Counted from the stretch's first letter, positions 30,801 to 46,458 are shown. The stretch is 64,000 bases of DNA from Selaginella moellendorffii (GCF_000143415.4 NW_003314284.1:533805-597804), one strand, 5' to 3'. Translations and numbers: made by a program. The notes: a model not told the origin generated them from the letters alone.

Positions 30801-31290
30801 TCAGAGGGCTGGTAGTTTTTGTGCTTCTTCTTCCTTTCTTTTCTATAAATGAAAGAAAGAAAACTCCTTGTCTTCATGACGTCGTCGATCATAAAGCTGA
30901 TCCAGTGTCCAGAAAATATCAAAAGCTACTTTTATCTGTAAATCCTGAAGGAGTCCTCGGAGCTACACCTAGGATGATATTGTATCTTTCCTCCCTAGGG
31001 TAATGATCCTAGCCAACTTCTGGGAATCCAGAAATCTTCAAATACGAGAAGATTCTAATATTGTTTTTAAATTTCAAGGGTAATATAACTTTTAATGACA
31101 ATTTACTAAATATTTTTTCTTAGACATTTAGATTTAAGGATTTGGTGGAGTCAGGAATTGAAACAAGTTTAATACTCAAGGAATTAATTTTTGATAATAA
31201 CTATTATAAAATCATGTTATAAATATCTTGTAAAAAAATTTAAAAAAAATACATATGACTTTTATGATTGTGGAATATGCAGATTTGGCA
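30801..31290. other. upstream region of the PPR gene
   Basis: Presumed 5' region followed by AT-rich sequence. Nothing further recognised. Confidence 0.4.
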
Positions 31291-31445
31291 GTGAATTTGC
31301 AGGAGCTCTGTTGGCTATGCTGCAACACAATACTCTCAGCTATCCAGGATGGAAACATAGAACAGGCTTTTTGTCTCTAAGAGAGAGCCACTGTGACACT
31401 AGTTTATACAGTTGCCGGAATCAAAATGGGTCTTTGAAACTATAT
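31291..31445 (+). pseudogene. PPR gene fragment, sense to +
   Basis: Matches the coding strand of the PPR gene around 30095-29940 (GAGCTCTGTTGGCTATGCTG, GGAAACATAGAACAGGC, ATCTTTGAAACTAT-like blocks). Contains stops and deletions. Confidence 0.75.
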
Positions 31446-31800
31446 GTTGATTTCCAGCATCTTGCTAAAAATATATGCTGCAGCATCTGCAAGCGAATAT
31501 GCCTGCATCAAAGATACCAAAGTGTGCTCGGACATGGCATTGAAAAGATTCCAGGCATCTTCTGGGTGTCCCACTTTTGGAGAAATAGTTTTCTACAAAG
31601 TGGCCGTGATTCCTGTTCTGGGAATATGCTGGAAGGATCTAGTTCCAAACCACCAGTGTCCTTTGCGGCATTCCATCAAACAGCGCCCATGCCTCGAAAA
31701 CATTCCCAAGCTGGGCCACAATGCCAGGAACCTCCATTCAATTGAAAACGGGAAGCGCATCCTCACATAGCCAAAGGACCCATATTTCTGGATCAAAATA
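31446..31800 (-). pseudogene. PPR gene fragment, sense to -
   Basis: Matches 30180-30640 in the same orientation as the intact PPR gene (GATTTCCAGCATCTTGCTAA, GGCATTGAAAAGATTCCAGG blocks), with large internal deletions and frameshifts. It abuts the oppositely oriented fragment directly at about 31445. Confidence 0.75.
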
Positions 31801-33070
31801 TTTCATAGGAAGGGATTTTAAAAAAGATCAATTGCAGTGAAATTACGAATTCAATATTTAGAATTTTGTAGGTCATCACCTGACTTTGATCCAAGCTGCT
31901 GCGAATAGGGTACGCCCATAAACGTATGTCCAGAATTGACAATGCAGTGTGTAAAATGGCAGCACTTACCCAGGTATGAAACAGTAGAGTTATCTTGGGA
32001 GCAGAACATCTAGAATTTTCTTCAAAGCATCATACTCTTAACTGCGATCCTCCTAGAGTTGCGATGCGCAACTCATACTCGTATACAACAACACCTACAA
32101 ACAAAATAATCAGGAAAGAATGAAGAAGAAAAACTTCTCAACCTTGCATCTCGTCTTTTGCAGCTTGAGCTTCACCCCTTGCAGGAGCTTCCAAGGTGGC
32201 AAGCATAGTTGGGGCCAGTTTGCTAAGGACAGTGTCCTTAGAGTTTGGAAACCAGTGAGACAGTGTTGAGGCCTAATCTCAGTGATGTTGCAGGTGAAGT
32301 GGGTGTAGTTTGGGAAGGAAGATGATACTTTTGTGGCAAATTTCTTCCAGAGATAGAAACCTTTAAGGTTCATATTAATCTGAATTAGTATATGAGTTTA
32401 TGTATCACTTCCTTCCATTTAAGGTAAATCTTTTCAATTACACCCATCTTGTTTAATGATGTTGGTGATATGAAATTTAATCCATGACTAAGTTCCCAAG
32501 AAATAATTTTAAAATGAATGATTTTGGTGTTTGTAGTGAGGACATACTTAAATTTTTTATCAATAAAATTTTTAAACATGCTGAATTTTGAGTTTTGTGC
32601 CAGCTCCCAACTCTTCAAAATCATATGGCTTCTATGTTTGGATATAACCTCCACCTAAAACAAATATAGTCACAGTTTATCCATTAAAATTTCTATTTTT
32701 CACTTGTTAAATATTTATTTAAATTATGTAAGAAAAAAAAACTTTTAGCTATCATTACAATCGACATCATGAAGATAAGGAGTTTTATCTAAATAGAAAA
32801 AAATAGACAGAAAACAAAGCTAGAAAATTGACGTATAAAATTCTCATAAATTATAATGATAATATTAACCACTAAAGTGATCCAATCAAGTAAGGTCTTT
32901 ATTTCTTCTCTATAAAAAATGCAGAAAGAGATTAATTTGCATTACAAATCAGAAAGTTTACAACAAATTGATGTAACTTTTGATATCTAATTTTCATAAT
33001 ATTCTTTTTCCTCTAATTACTTGAATATCAATTTGGCTAATCTAGTTATAAGCATTTTTGAAATCTGATA
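31801..33070. other. AT-rich intergenic, nothing recognised
   Basis: About 1.3 kb with short frames only. No family match. Confidence 0.4.
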
Positions 33071-35464
<2,394 letters not shown>

Positions 35465-37217
35465 ATAAGTAAAATCTTATCTTTAAAAAGTATGATGAAT
35501 GATCATTTAAAATTTCAAAATTCTAGTTACACCTATTAGGGTTGCAACTTGGCCAAGGTTTGCCAAAACTGCAAAAACTCTTCATAGTCCTATAGAGACA
35601 AATCCCAAGATCGTTATAGTCATGGTAGGTTAGTGTTTTAGCATTTTGTTAAATGGCCTACTAGAGTGGTGTTTCGTCCTTGGTAGGACCCTTTTGGGGT
35701 TGGGGGATCTAGATGGATTGATCTTGTGCTCAATCGCTTCTTCCAGAATGCTTAATGGTGCAAACAAGATCTGATCTAATCTAGTTGGAACTTTGGCAGG
35801 AGTATATTCATGCTCTCGATCCTTGAATACAATTCCTTCCTCACTATATAGATGGTGGGATCCAAAGACAATCACTTATGTGAGTGTGGAAATGCTTAAG
35901 GAGCCTATGAGATCCCAATGATTGATTGTCAATATTTCTTAATAAGTTTTGTCGTGGCCACAAGAAGTGCATTTCTATGCTAGCCTGGTCCAGTAGACAT
36001 TTCCATAGAAATTATAGCTAGATTCAAGCTAGAATATTTCATAATCTCTTCAGAATGGCAAGCATCCCATAACCATTAAGGCTGCAACCCAGCTAGAGCT
36101 AAGCCATGGTAGAGCCAGCCCACAACCATGGCTATGAGTTGGAATCAACCATTGTGTCATAGTGACTGTTTGGTAAGTGCGCTTTGTGAGCTTGATTTTC
36201 TTTTACGTGTATAGACAAGAGTAGGTTTGCTTCCAACGCACATCCAATCGAAAAGAATTTCCAACTTGGAAGAAGGGGTCTGAATGGTGTCCAACATTGG
36301 ACAATGCACAATCCAATCGAATTGGAAGTTCTTACATATACGAGAACAGCCCTAGTGGTTCCATGGGCTATTATACTTGATTGCAGTGACATAATGAGGT
36401 CTGGAGAAAAAAAAGTCTCACCGACGTTGGCAACCAATAAAAAGTCCCAATGTTTGAAATACTCACCCAGACTGAACATGGCTATCCCCAAGCCTTCAGC
36501 ATTCCTACGTTCCATCTGCCAACAATGCTTTAGCAGCTTGGATAAAGAAGGACATAAGGGCTCATGCAAGGCCGAGCAGACTCAAGTGATTGGATTTTGG
36601 ATCAGCTGAGTTTTGTCATGACTGCAGGTGGTGGCATTTGAGTTGCTGTCAACCAGTTTTGGTGGCATGAATGGAACCTTGCAAGGCAAATGTGATTCAC
36701 TTTGACAGCGGGATCTCTTTGAAACAGAATGTTATCAACGAAAGTTTTTCTTGAAACTGAAATAGAAAATGAACTTATTTTAAATGTGGTTTGTCAATTC
36801 TGGTATTGTAACAGCCTCTATCAGACGCAGGAGAATTGCTCGAGCTCCACACTAGCATTTGCATCTCTCAAGATTTGTATTGCTGTTTTTCTTGTGAACA
36901 TAATGATTACTTGTTTTACGCACTTCTTTTTTCTTTTTCCTGCAAACTTTTAACTCTCTAAGGACTTGTGAGCCTCGCCTTGCTATAGACTTGGCATCAG
37001 CATTCGTAATATACTCTGGATTACTTTGGATAGCACTCTCTGTGGCTTCTCTCTCACCACCATTGCCACATCTCCCATTGATTGTAACGCTTAGTGCTTC
37101 TAATTGGGACATGCTGCCTTGTCCCTGGACTTCGTTGCAGGAAACAATGCAGTAAGTTTACTGTTTCATGACACAAGAGACACTCGCATTCGACACTTTT
37201 CCCAAAATGGGAGATGA
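35465..37217. other. intergenic, no supported gene
   Basis: Several open frames of 80-145 codons (36132-36569 minus, 36852-37112 minus) have mixed composition but no recognised family. The frame at 36852-37112 ends in a Lys-rich tail after ALSVTINGRCGNGGEREATESA, which faintly recalls seed-maturation (SMP) LEA repeats; this is too weak to call. Confidence 0.35.
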
Positions 37218-38060
37218 TTGGATTCCCTCTATGTGGATGCGCTTCGGGTTTTAGAGTATATTCCCAGCTTGGGAATTGACAGTGGGAACTGGATTCTTTC
37301 AGCATATCCACTTTGTAGAAAACTCTCTCTCTTAAATTATGCCCGAGATGCCCGGAATCTTTTCGATGCTGTTGCAGGCATATGCTGCAACATCATATGC
37401 TGCAGAATATACGTTTAGCAAGATGCCAGAACTTTTCGTGGAACATCATGCCGCTGGGGAATATTTTTGGCAGTGCAAAGCGAGTGTCTGATTCAATGTA
37501 GGCTGTGCTGCAACACAATGCTGTTGGCTTGCATCTGATTGGAAACATAGAGCAGGCTTTTGTCTCTCTCTATGTGACGCACACATGCATTTGCCAGAAT
37601 TTGGAGAAATCAAAACAGACCTTTGAAACTTCATGGCATCAAAGAGCCCAATATTATATCATGGACAATATTGTTTCAAGCATGCCCAAAATGGGCATTT
37701 GGACGATAGAGAAATGTGGTCCTGTGGACGGCCATGGTGGCCTCACACACACACCTTGGAGAAGGCAGGAATTTGGAGCTACTGAGCTTGATGGTGTCGA
37801 GCCAAACCAGGTTTCTTTCCTCTTCGTGCTAAGTCTGGTTTGCTTGACGAATTTCGCCTGTTTCGCTAGAATGGTGGATGACCAGTGCATTGTTGCGTCG
37901 GATCAACACGACTGCATTCTTGTAGATCTTCTCAGCCGGAGCGGAGAGCTCAAAAACGCAGAGAAACGAAGCACCACTGTGCTTGGTGGTGCTGATGATC
38001 GTAACCCGGAGCCTTGGACAACTGTTCTTGGAGTTTCCGCTGTGGTCATGCCTTGACACT
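37218..38060 (+). pseudogene. broken copy of the PPR gene
   Basis: The plus strand matches the coding strand of the PPR gene at 29409-30800 with many deletions and frameshifts. The best-preserved stretch is the C-terminal end (ELDGVEPNQVSFLFVLS, CILVDLLSRSGELKNAEK). After this the copy continues with GGADDRNPEPWTTVLG, resembling the start of an E-type tail that is missing from the intact-frame copy. It converges with the exonuclease gene. Confidence 0.85.
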
Positions 38061-38158
38061 GGGAAACCCGTAGATGAAGTATTACTTTTGTTCGCTGGGA
38101 CTTTGTTGGATCACTGGATTGGAGAAACTAGCAAGCGCCTGGTGCAAAACAGAAACGT

Positions 38159-39215
38159 TCACTTGCGATTTTGAAGGAGAGCTCCATTACATACCTGATA
38201 GAGATGGAGTGATGCGAAAGCGTCAGTGGCAGCGTAGCTAAGTTGTGCTGGAGATAAAGGCTGGAGCTCCCAGTCACCGCATCGAATGTCCGTGGGCTTG
38301 TCAATCACTTTGCACGTAAGTTCTTCCGCGAGGCTTGACAGGCTCCAGCTCTGGCTTCTTTTGAGCTTTTGATTCGCCATGGCGGACAGGTCGACACTCC
38401 CAGTCACAGTGACACCATAGTCGAGCTTCAGTTTAGAGACATCTCCACTTATTCCTATACCAGCCTGAAAGGATTTAAGAAAGAAGAAGAAGACTCTAGG
38501 ATACCTTCGAGATTGTTTCTTCTTCCAGGAGTTTCTGTAATTGTGGAGGGATTCCCGAGTGGAAAATGTGGAAAACGTAGCACCGAGAGCTGTCCAGGCA
38601 CAGCTGCAAAACTGCAGTTCTTCCGGGCACAGCTCCTGCGTCAAAGAGGAGAGTAAAAACCAAGTGAATTCTTTGGCGAAGACCTCTTTACCTCGTTCAA
38701 ATGAAGGCTTCCACTCGGTGTCAAATCCCAAGACTATGTCCCGTGTGCCGTCGGCTTTCAAGGACTCAATGCTTTGGAGCAATTCGGCAGCGGCACTCTC
38801 GGCCTCCTCCGCTGTGCTGGAGTAGAAAACCCTTCCCTTGAATTCCAGACGAGGCAACTTGCTCTTCGCTCCATCTACAAGCACGAATGAAATAAAACAC
38901 AACAAAAAAATAAACACACAGAGAGAGGGAGAAAAAGAATTCCAAAGCAATCAAGAGCAATGCAAGCAAAGCAGCAAGATCATAGTGCTAGAGAAACTCA
39001 CATTGACTAACAGGAGGAGTAAGCCACGAAGCAGGCAGCTGCCTACGTACCCTCTTCGCGTCGGGACGTTCATCGCTCGCCATCGCCGCTTCCTGGGATT
39101 GAATGCCGCGTCGCCCTGCCGGCGTGTCCGATCTGGGCTCCACGGCGCTCAATGCGAGCTCGATGGCCGCCCACTCGTCGGCATCCACCCATTCCACTGG
39201 GACCATCCCGCCCAA
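38159..39215 (-). CDS. Werner-type 3'-5' exonuclease (DEDDy, WEX-like)
   Basis: Four exons: 39002-39215, 38692-38874, 38505-38635, 38159-38464, giving 277 residues. The exonuclease domain covers residues ~80-265 with all five DEDDy residues visible: Asp123 and Glu125 (FDTEW), Asp184 (SGDVSKL), Tyr253 and Asp257 (YAATDAF). The nucleotide-binding core is GRTAVLQLCLDSSRCYVFHI. The family degrades DNA 3'-5' and in plants works with RecQ helicases or in gene silencing. The acidic N terminus (MGGMVPVEWVDADEW) and a basic cluster (DAKRVRRQLP) suggest nuclear location. A GTATGT right after HLYQ could be a donor to a further short exon; I read through it to VCNGALLQNRK and the stop. Divergent with the DDT gene. 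Confidence 0.9.
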
Positions 39216-39584
39216 GAGCCCTAAAAAAGCAGAGCCCTAAAGTCAAACAAAGTCAAGGGTTAGGGCAACACTGGAAATTCTCTCTTTATTTTTGCGCAAA
39301 GAAGAAGATTTCGCGCTTCTCTCTCTCCCATCGCCGCCCTTGCGCGCGCGTCGTCAGAGGAGCAAAACAAGAAAGGGAGGAATTTTTCTCTTCCGCGCTT
39401 CCCCTTTTGGGCCATATAATCGCGTCGAGTAGTTTCGTCGCCCTTTGGGTGTGTGTGTGGATTTTTTTGTTCTAGGGTAGAGGCAGCGGTAGCGTTTCCC
39501 GGCGGGCGTCGTCGCCATCGATGCTACTGCGCCACACCACATGAGTCGCAATCCTTTGGCGAGGAGGAGGAGGAGCGCTGCGTG
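39216..39584. promoter_or_regulatory. shared promoter of divergent exonuclease and DDT genes
   Basis: 369 bp between the two start codons. It contains CCCTAAA/GGGTTAGGG telo-box-like motifs in both orientations (39220-39265) and a TATATAAT at 39413-39420 on the DDT-gene side. Confidence 0.5.
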
Positions 39585-42037
39585 ATGCCGCTCTACAAGA
39601 GGTCAGCATTCCCGCTAGCTGAGGTCCCCGCGGACATCAGTCCCAATGAGGAGGTGTTCCAGGTGCGATTCACAAAGGAGATTTTCCGGGACTACCAGTA
39701 AGTTCTTCCTCCGGATTGGTTTTTTTCTTTCTTTCCTTGTTTCTTTGCTTTGCGCGATTGGTTTTTTGGTTTGTTTTTCTTTGCTCTTTGCTGGGATGGG
39801 GATGTAACTAGAATTTCTTTCTTTCTTGGCAGGGAGTATCTCAATAGGATGAAGTTATACCGGCAAAAGGTCTGGACGTGCAAGGTGACCGGAAAGACCA
39901 ATCTAGATTATGAGCAAGCGCTCTCTTCCGAGAGCAAAGCCAGCGAGCTTGTGCAGAATTTTCCCAAGGAGTTTATCGGGCCTGTCCTTCGAATGGTCCA
40001 ATTCAGTAAGTTTCGAGACTTTGAGAGCTTTTGATTTACGTTTGCCTGTTCTTTCTTTCCTTTTCAGGTCCCTCCTGTGTTAGCGATCTGGTGGACAGGA
40101 TCCACAAAAGGTTCAAGGACCATTTTGTAGAGGGAGAGGTTCTAGACGGTGTCTGCGATGGATCCGTGCGCACATGCAAAATTCTTCGAGTGCTGGAGGA
40201 GAACCAGGAATGCGAGCCCGACAATTGCAGCTGCTCTTACGAGGTGGCGTTTATAAAGAGTGACGGCAAGGTGAAATGCACTGACAACATAAACGTGCAA
40301 AGCCTCCGGCGGAAGAAGCATCCGCTCACCAAGTGCTTGCTCAAGTCTTTCATACGGGAGTCGGCGTTTATTGGAGTGAGCAAGAAATCCCGCTGGGCAG
40401 TGCATGACAACCTTGCGCGTCTCCACAATGTGGCCTTGCATCCTACGAGTGAAGAGGAGAGCGCTGAGGGCAGTGATGTGAGTAACTCTTTGTTTTCGTT
40501 TTCATTGTACTTACTAGAAGATCTTACGTGATGCAGCTTCGTGAGATGTGCAATGGTGGATCTAAAGTACGCAACGGAGTGAAAAGGAAGAGCTCGGACG
40601 ATGATAGCGTGGAAAGCAATGGAAACAATAAGCGGAAGAAAAGTACAGATGGTACGAGGAACTTTATTCTTCTCGCTGGCTTTTTGTTTGCGTCTCTAAC
40701 CGATCGACTTCCAGGGAGTAAACAAAAGTATCCTATCGAGGACAAGCTGTTGCCGCCACCTTCTGAACGCCCCGCCCCTTCTTCCGAGTTCTCAGTACCG
40801 GCTGAGTGCGTTGGCCATTTGCTGATGGTCTGGGACTTCTGCAGTGCTTTCGCCACGTCGTTGGAAATCACGCAGTTCACGTTGGACGACTTCGAGGAGG
40901 CCTTGTGCAGCAAAGAAGAAGAATGCCCGCTCCTTGAAGAAGTTCATCATGCTCTACTAAAGGCGATACTCTCGAACACGAATTTGTGCGAGAAGCTCCA
41001 GGTCAAAAGGAAGGATAAAAAGGGAAAGCGCAAGCTGCAGGTGAGTTTTCCTTCACTGTTTTCTATCACTCACCTCTGGTTGTTGGTCGCAGATTTTGCC
41101 GGAGACGTGGAAGGACGACCTCGCTGATGTTCTTGAGCTCATTGGCTCGGACAAGACAAAGCCGTACGCGTCTTCCATAAGGCTGGGCGATTATTCGGAG
41201 TTGGAGCCTCTGGCCAGGCTAGAGATATTGCACGACTTGACCGAGCCGAGCGCCAGCTCCATCGTTGTGAGAGGTCAGCTCGATGAGCACATCCCACGCA
41301 GGAAGGACAGCAAAAAGAAGCAAGCCTCGCCTGAGATCGAGGACGAAGACGACGACGAGCCTCCGGTAGGAGAGCATCTAGCGGGGACGAACGGCTCCTC
41401 CAAGCTACTTAAATCATTTAAAAGGTACGTGCTAGAGACTAGAGACGCTTGCTTGTGAGGGTCACTCTTCTCATTGTCTTGAGCTTTTCGTGTGACAGGA
41501 AAAAGAAACCCGTAGCCAAGAAGAAGCAAAAAGAGGTAATACTTCTTTGTTCCTTATTTTATAAAGTGAGGAGCTAATACTTCGTGTGTAACCAGGATGC
41601 GGATACTTCGAAATGCCCGCTGAGGAACATATACTTAGGCGTAGACCGTGACTTCAACCGTTATTGGTTTTTCCCCAGGGAGCCACGTATCTTCATAGAG
41701 AATGAAGACTCCACAAAATGGAGCTTCTATAGTGACAAAGAAGAGGTAGGCCTCTCGGCAGTTTCTCTGTCAGCGTGGTCTTCACCATACTTTTCCTTTT
41801 GTTTGCAGTTTGATGCGTTTTGCAGCTCCCTTAACTTGAAGGGAATTAGGGAGAAAGATTTGAAGGAGCAAATAGATCAACATTACGGCACAATCTGGTA
41901 AACAAAATCGCACTTGTGGATTTGTCTAACTAAACTCTTGTGCTTCACGCAGCATAACTTTTGAGGCATACCAGGCATCGTCCGACTCGGAGCATGGCTC
42001 GGAGCATGATTCGGAGCATGCGGAGCAGTCGGATTAA
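39585..42037 (+). CDS. DDT/WHIM domain chromatin-remodelling subunit with WAC domain
   Basis: Ten exons: 39585-39697, 39833-40005, 40068-40477, 40537-40651, 40715-41040, 41093-41424, 41499-41535, 41596-41745, 41809-41897, 41953-42037, giving 609 residues. The N terminus is a WAC/Acf1-type DNA-binding domain (EVFQVRFTKEIFRDYQEYLNRMKLYRQKVWTC). A DDT domain lies near residues 295-350 (ECVGHLLMVWDFCSAFATSLEITQFTLDDFEEAL). It is followed by WHIM1-like sequence (LARLEILHDLTEPSASSI) and a WHIM2/WSD-like motif (LGVDRDFNRYWFFPREPRIFIE). Basic, Lys-rich linkers point to the nucleus. Such proteins bind ISWI-type remodellers and help space nucleosomes. The C terminus ends in an acidic SEHGSEHDSEHAEQSD repeat. 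It is convergent with the hydrolase gene (159 bp between stops). Confidence 0.9.
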
Positions 42038-42196
42038 AACACTTCCATCTGTTTTTCCAAAGTGGATGAAATGAGAGAGAAGAGAGTACAGGAGTTCGGT
42101 GTAACATTTTGGTCGAGATAGCCAACAAAACTTCCAGGCCAGTTATTACAAAATTCTTTTTTCCTTCTCGAGAGGTTGCGTTATATACAGTTGTTG

Positions 42197-45100
42197 CTAT
42201 TGTTCCTTCTTTTTCCTCGAGTCTTCCACTATCTTCACCTGGATTCTTCGCAAAAACTCCAGAGTTTTGGTGTAGGCGGGATCTGAAGGGCTCAAAGGCT
42301 TGCAGGAATTGACGTGATCGGTTCCATCCAACACCTGTGGAGTGTGTCAAAACGAAGAGGAAAAGAGAGGTATTTTTACTCACCACCAATTCTCCAAAAC
42401 CAGGATAAGCAGACTCGATTGGTACCACTTCCATGCGCAAGGCCCATCCTCCATAGCCTTCTACCAGCGGCGTCACCTTTGTCTATAAAGGAAATGTAAG
42501 ACTCTTGTTTGCAAGCTTCATCTGGAGCTTACTTCGCTGAAACTTAGAACTTGGAGCGTCCCTCTGTAGTGTAGATTGCGGATGCAGCGATTGAGCTCCT
42601 CCAGTCTGGGAGACCCGCTTCTCAGCTCCGCAACCTGTCAACAAGAAATCACAAGAGATGGAAACGCTAGAGCCTGGAAGCCATTTACCGAAGGCGCCGG
42701 ACGTAGAACGTAGCCCATTCGCCATGGCATGTCTGCCAATCTGCTTCCAAAGTGTGGACAACTATAAAACACCTGCCAAAACAAAAACAAAAACAAAAAA
42801 CCAAAGATCGTGAGTGTGTCAGCATCTGCTTTGCATGGGAATTAAGAAATTTACGAACAACGCCAGCAGCCTTATCGACGAGATGAGCTCGTGACTTGTC
42901 CTTCGCAGCTTGTGCGAGCATTTGCTTTACAACCAAACCTCCCATACTGCAAAGCAAAGTTAAAAAGAGTTTTTATGCTGGAAAAAGAAGAGTCTCACCT
43001 GTGGGAGATAAAGACCACGGGGCGCTCTCCTACACCGGCTGCTAGCAGCTTGTCGAGAAGCGCCGAGCTAATTTCCTGAGTAACAAGAGTTAAGTATAAT
43101 CTCCCTCTTTGTTTTCTCACCTCGAGCGGAAGCGTTGCTCCCGACCACTCGGAAAAGTTCGTCTGCATCATACAAGTACCACTCAGAGCCCGCATAGAAA
43201 ATGATACAACAGTACCTACACAGACAAGCACTTCAGTAATCCAGGAACCAAAGATTGATACTACTACCAACCTTGTACTTGAGACTGAGCAACCGGGTTC
43301 TAGGTAGATCATGTGACAGCCATTCTGACGGCCAACAAGTCCCTTCCCTCCCCGCTTGCTCGTCAATTTTCTCCACAAGGCCACCCTTTCCTGTCGTCGA
43401 GGTTTTGTCCACAGCTACACGCCACGTTTTGATCGGTCCACCAGCAAGTCCGTGAATGAAAACCACGTCCAAAAGAGGAGACGACAGATCGCCGGAAGCA
43501 GGAGAGCTCGGACGCTCGGCAGCAACTTCTTGCGCGGAACCGTCTGGACTCAGAGCTTCCGCTGCCGATTTGGCGACTCCTTCGCTTTTCCAAAACTTGG
43601 AGTCGAAGTTTAGCAAGAATACCATGTCCTCGTATCGTGGCCATACTCCATCAACCAGGTCCCTCCCAAATCCCTTCAGCGTCTTCTGGATTCTCGAGTG
43701 TGCGACGTTGAGTAGCGTCATCTGTGCATAGCTTCGAGACTTGAGGTCATTGCAGCCCGGGACGACGCCATCAGCACAGTCTCCTAGCCATGAACACCAC
43801 TCGTTGTCATCAGCAACAGCCTGTGTGACTTCCGGATGCTGAGTTAGGACGGTAAGCAGCCGTGCAGCATGCTTTCTCATGTGTGAAGCCAGCTCCGACA
43901 CCTCTGCAGCCTCCTTGTCTTTCAAAGCCTGTAGTCTCCAATCCTTCTCCGAGGAGGCATCCAGAAAACACCACTGCTCGTAGTCATCTGCTAGCATCAA
44001 CCTTCTGAGTAGAATGAGTCCTCCAGCTTCGATGATTCTCTTTTGATACGATGCGTCTTCGGCCGAAATATCTGCTAGAGCTTTGAGAGCCTTGATGACC
44101 GCGTGAGCCGCTTCGACGACAGTAAACTTGGGTGGCAGCTCCTTAGCACCATTTTTCGGAAGTGGCACGTTGGGAACAATATCTGCTCCAAGTAAGTCCG
44201 CGAGAGGCAACTCACCTGCAAACTCGGATATTGCAACGTCTGCTCTCGCCTCGACCGAAACCATCTTTCCTAGCTGAGTCGCAGCTTGAACCGCCGTCTG
44301 CATCAATTGAGACTGCAAAAACAGTTGAATTAGTTTCATCAACACGTTGGTTTACGCATTACCTGTAGTAGACCTTTAGCTTTGGCTTCCTTCCGAATGG
44401 CAGCAGGAGACTTCCCGTGTTTGATAAGTCCCAGTAGCAAAGAAGCCAACAGCGCTTGGCAAGCCGGAATACCGTCCGTTCCCAGCGAGTCAATCACCTT
44501 CCCAAAGATAGAGGTGGCGGACCTCTGAAGTTCTGTGTCTGGCTGAGAGCTGGACAACCAACGGAGGAGGATTCCCGACCACCTCTTACTTTCATCGGGC
44601 CCCAAGCAGAGTCCATTTTGCATGGCTGTGTCAAGCGTCCTGGCGATCGATTTTTGGATAGCAGCCTCTTCCTTAGTCTGCCTAGCAAGCTCCCGGATGG
44701 CAGGAAAACCCTTTTCAAAGGTGCTCATTTGCGACGGCCTTCCTTCCTTGAAGCAGGCAGTAAATGCCGAAAAAGCCGACTCCGCGAGTGTTGAGTCGCG
44801 GTGGCCGCAAGCCTGCACTGCCATATCCAATAATGCGGAGCTCCATGTCGAGACTACCTCGTCCGAAGTAACCTTCTTGTTGTCGAGAAGCAAATGCATT
44901 GTCCGCGCACCGTGCCACTTAACAGTTCTTTCCGGAGCCAAAACCGCGGCCAGCAACGCCTGACCATCCTTGTCGAGCCTCGAAATATGATTCCGATTCG
45001 CAGCCGAAGACTCTGCCCACGTTGCTAAAGCCCATGCGGCCAGAGGAACTGCTACAAGCCTTCCTTGCAAGTCGTCCCAGAGACCATAGCCAACTAGGTC

Positions 45101-46458
45101 CTTGTCTGGATCTTTGTCCACCAACGAAAGCGCTAGCGAGTTCTTATCGCTAAAAAAGGACAGACTATCTTTCATCTTCGTCCACCACCTCTGATGGAAG
45201 TCGTGTTCCAGCCTCTGCACTGCAACTATCCCCGTAGTGCCACTGAGCTTCATTCCAATGCCGTGAATGCTGCCTCTGTCGTCGTCTCTGGAGTCATCAT
45301 CTAGCTTCAGTCCGCCTTCTTCTACAGCAGCCAAAGCTGCCGCTATGTCCGCAGGATCAGCACTCCCTGGAAGCGAAGGTCTAAACTCATGGTTCTCGAC
45401 TGGCTCGCAGCTTTCCGTGACGATTTCCATGATGGCTGCAACTAGCTGGCTCTTTCCTCTAGAGCTTCCAATATCCGCGAGCTTTCTCCGATGTTTGGAC
45501 GTCTGCGAAATATAACTGCTTTGAGTCCTCCATCACAGGTATAAACTCCATCGTGACATACCTTGGGTCGAAAGTTAGCTGGAAGAGAGGCAGCAAAGCG
45601 CAAGAGATTTGGTAGCGCGTGTGGACGAGCCAGGACACTCTCACAGGTCGCTTCGTCCTCGAGGAGATACGACAGGGCCCTTGCAGCCTCCCCTTGAGTC
45701 ACAGTGGAGCCGGGACCTTGGCTCTTGGCGGCGGTCTCGAGCAGCCAATCCACCACAACTCCATCGCTGGCACAAACCACTGCTTTTCTCCTGTCGCCCC
45801 CAGCAGCGGAGACGTCCGCTATGAACGCCGCCACCTTCGCTCTCCACCATCCTTTGGTCACTCCCTCTCCATACGATTCCAACACCGACTTTAATCCCTG
45901 GAGAAGAACAAGAGCAGTAGCTCCAGCGTCGATCACTTCTCCCATGGTGCTGCTGATCCGACTGGACAGAGTCTCCAGCGTCGAGATGACGAGCCTGCCA
46001 ATATCCCGGGCAGCTTTCTCGAGCGAGGCCAGAGAGATGGGGGGCTCTTTCTCTTCTCTCACCACCATCCCCGCCCCGAAGAACAGCGCTGCGAAGCCTA
46101 CCCCGACTGAAAGATACCGCAGTCCACCACCAAAGCCTCTCTTCTCCTTTGCGTGAAGCTCCTCAAAACCCTCTTCGATCGCATTCCCTGGCGATGGCTT
46201 GGATAGACTAAAGCTGCTGCTGCTCTCGTCCTTACCCTTGCTCGATCCATTGGAATCCGCCTTCTCGGCGAGGCGCTGGACTGCCACTAGCCGTAGCGAC
46301 GAGCGGCCGCCAATGCCTGATGCCTCGGGGACCGGCAGGCCGCGAATTCCAAGGCGCGCGATCGGGCAAGCGCCCGGCGCAGCGGCGAAGAAGAATCGGC
46401 GACTAGAACGTACCAATTTCCGATTCAAAATCCTGCGCCATGCGGCATTGATCAGCAT
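42197..46458 (-). CDS. SERAC1-like ARM/alpha-beta hydrolase, organellar
   Basis: Ten exons: 45562-46458, 44363-45502, 43272-44312, 43121-43162, 42999-43075, 42859-42946, 42689-42772, 42533-42634, 42384-42482, 42197-42334, giving 1,235 residues. The first ~60 residues are Arg/Ala-rich with a mitochondrial-type presequence look (AAWRRILNRKLVRSSRRFFFAAA). A membrane segment follows (LRYLSVGVGFAALFFGAGMVV). Residues ~150-850 are helical, ARM-like. The C-terminal ~330 residues are the hydrolase: VVFIHGLAGG, nucleophile elbow ISHSMGG, FYSCPHFGSRLADMP, and DGTDHVNSCKPLSPSDPAY with the probable catalytic His. SERAC1 relatives act in phospholipid remodelling at mitochondria/ER contacts; the plant substrate is unknown. 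Divergent with BRK1. Confidence 0.9.

Noticed and set aside
36852..37112. Seed-maturation (SMP) LEA domain
   Set aside because: Similarity limited to scattered Ala/Glu positions; no conserved repeat.
44162..44963. Plus-strand frames within the SERAC1-like gene
   Set aside because: Shadows of coding exons whose phase and domains are clear on the minus strand.
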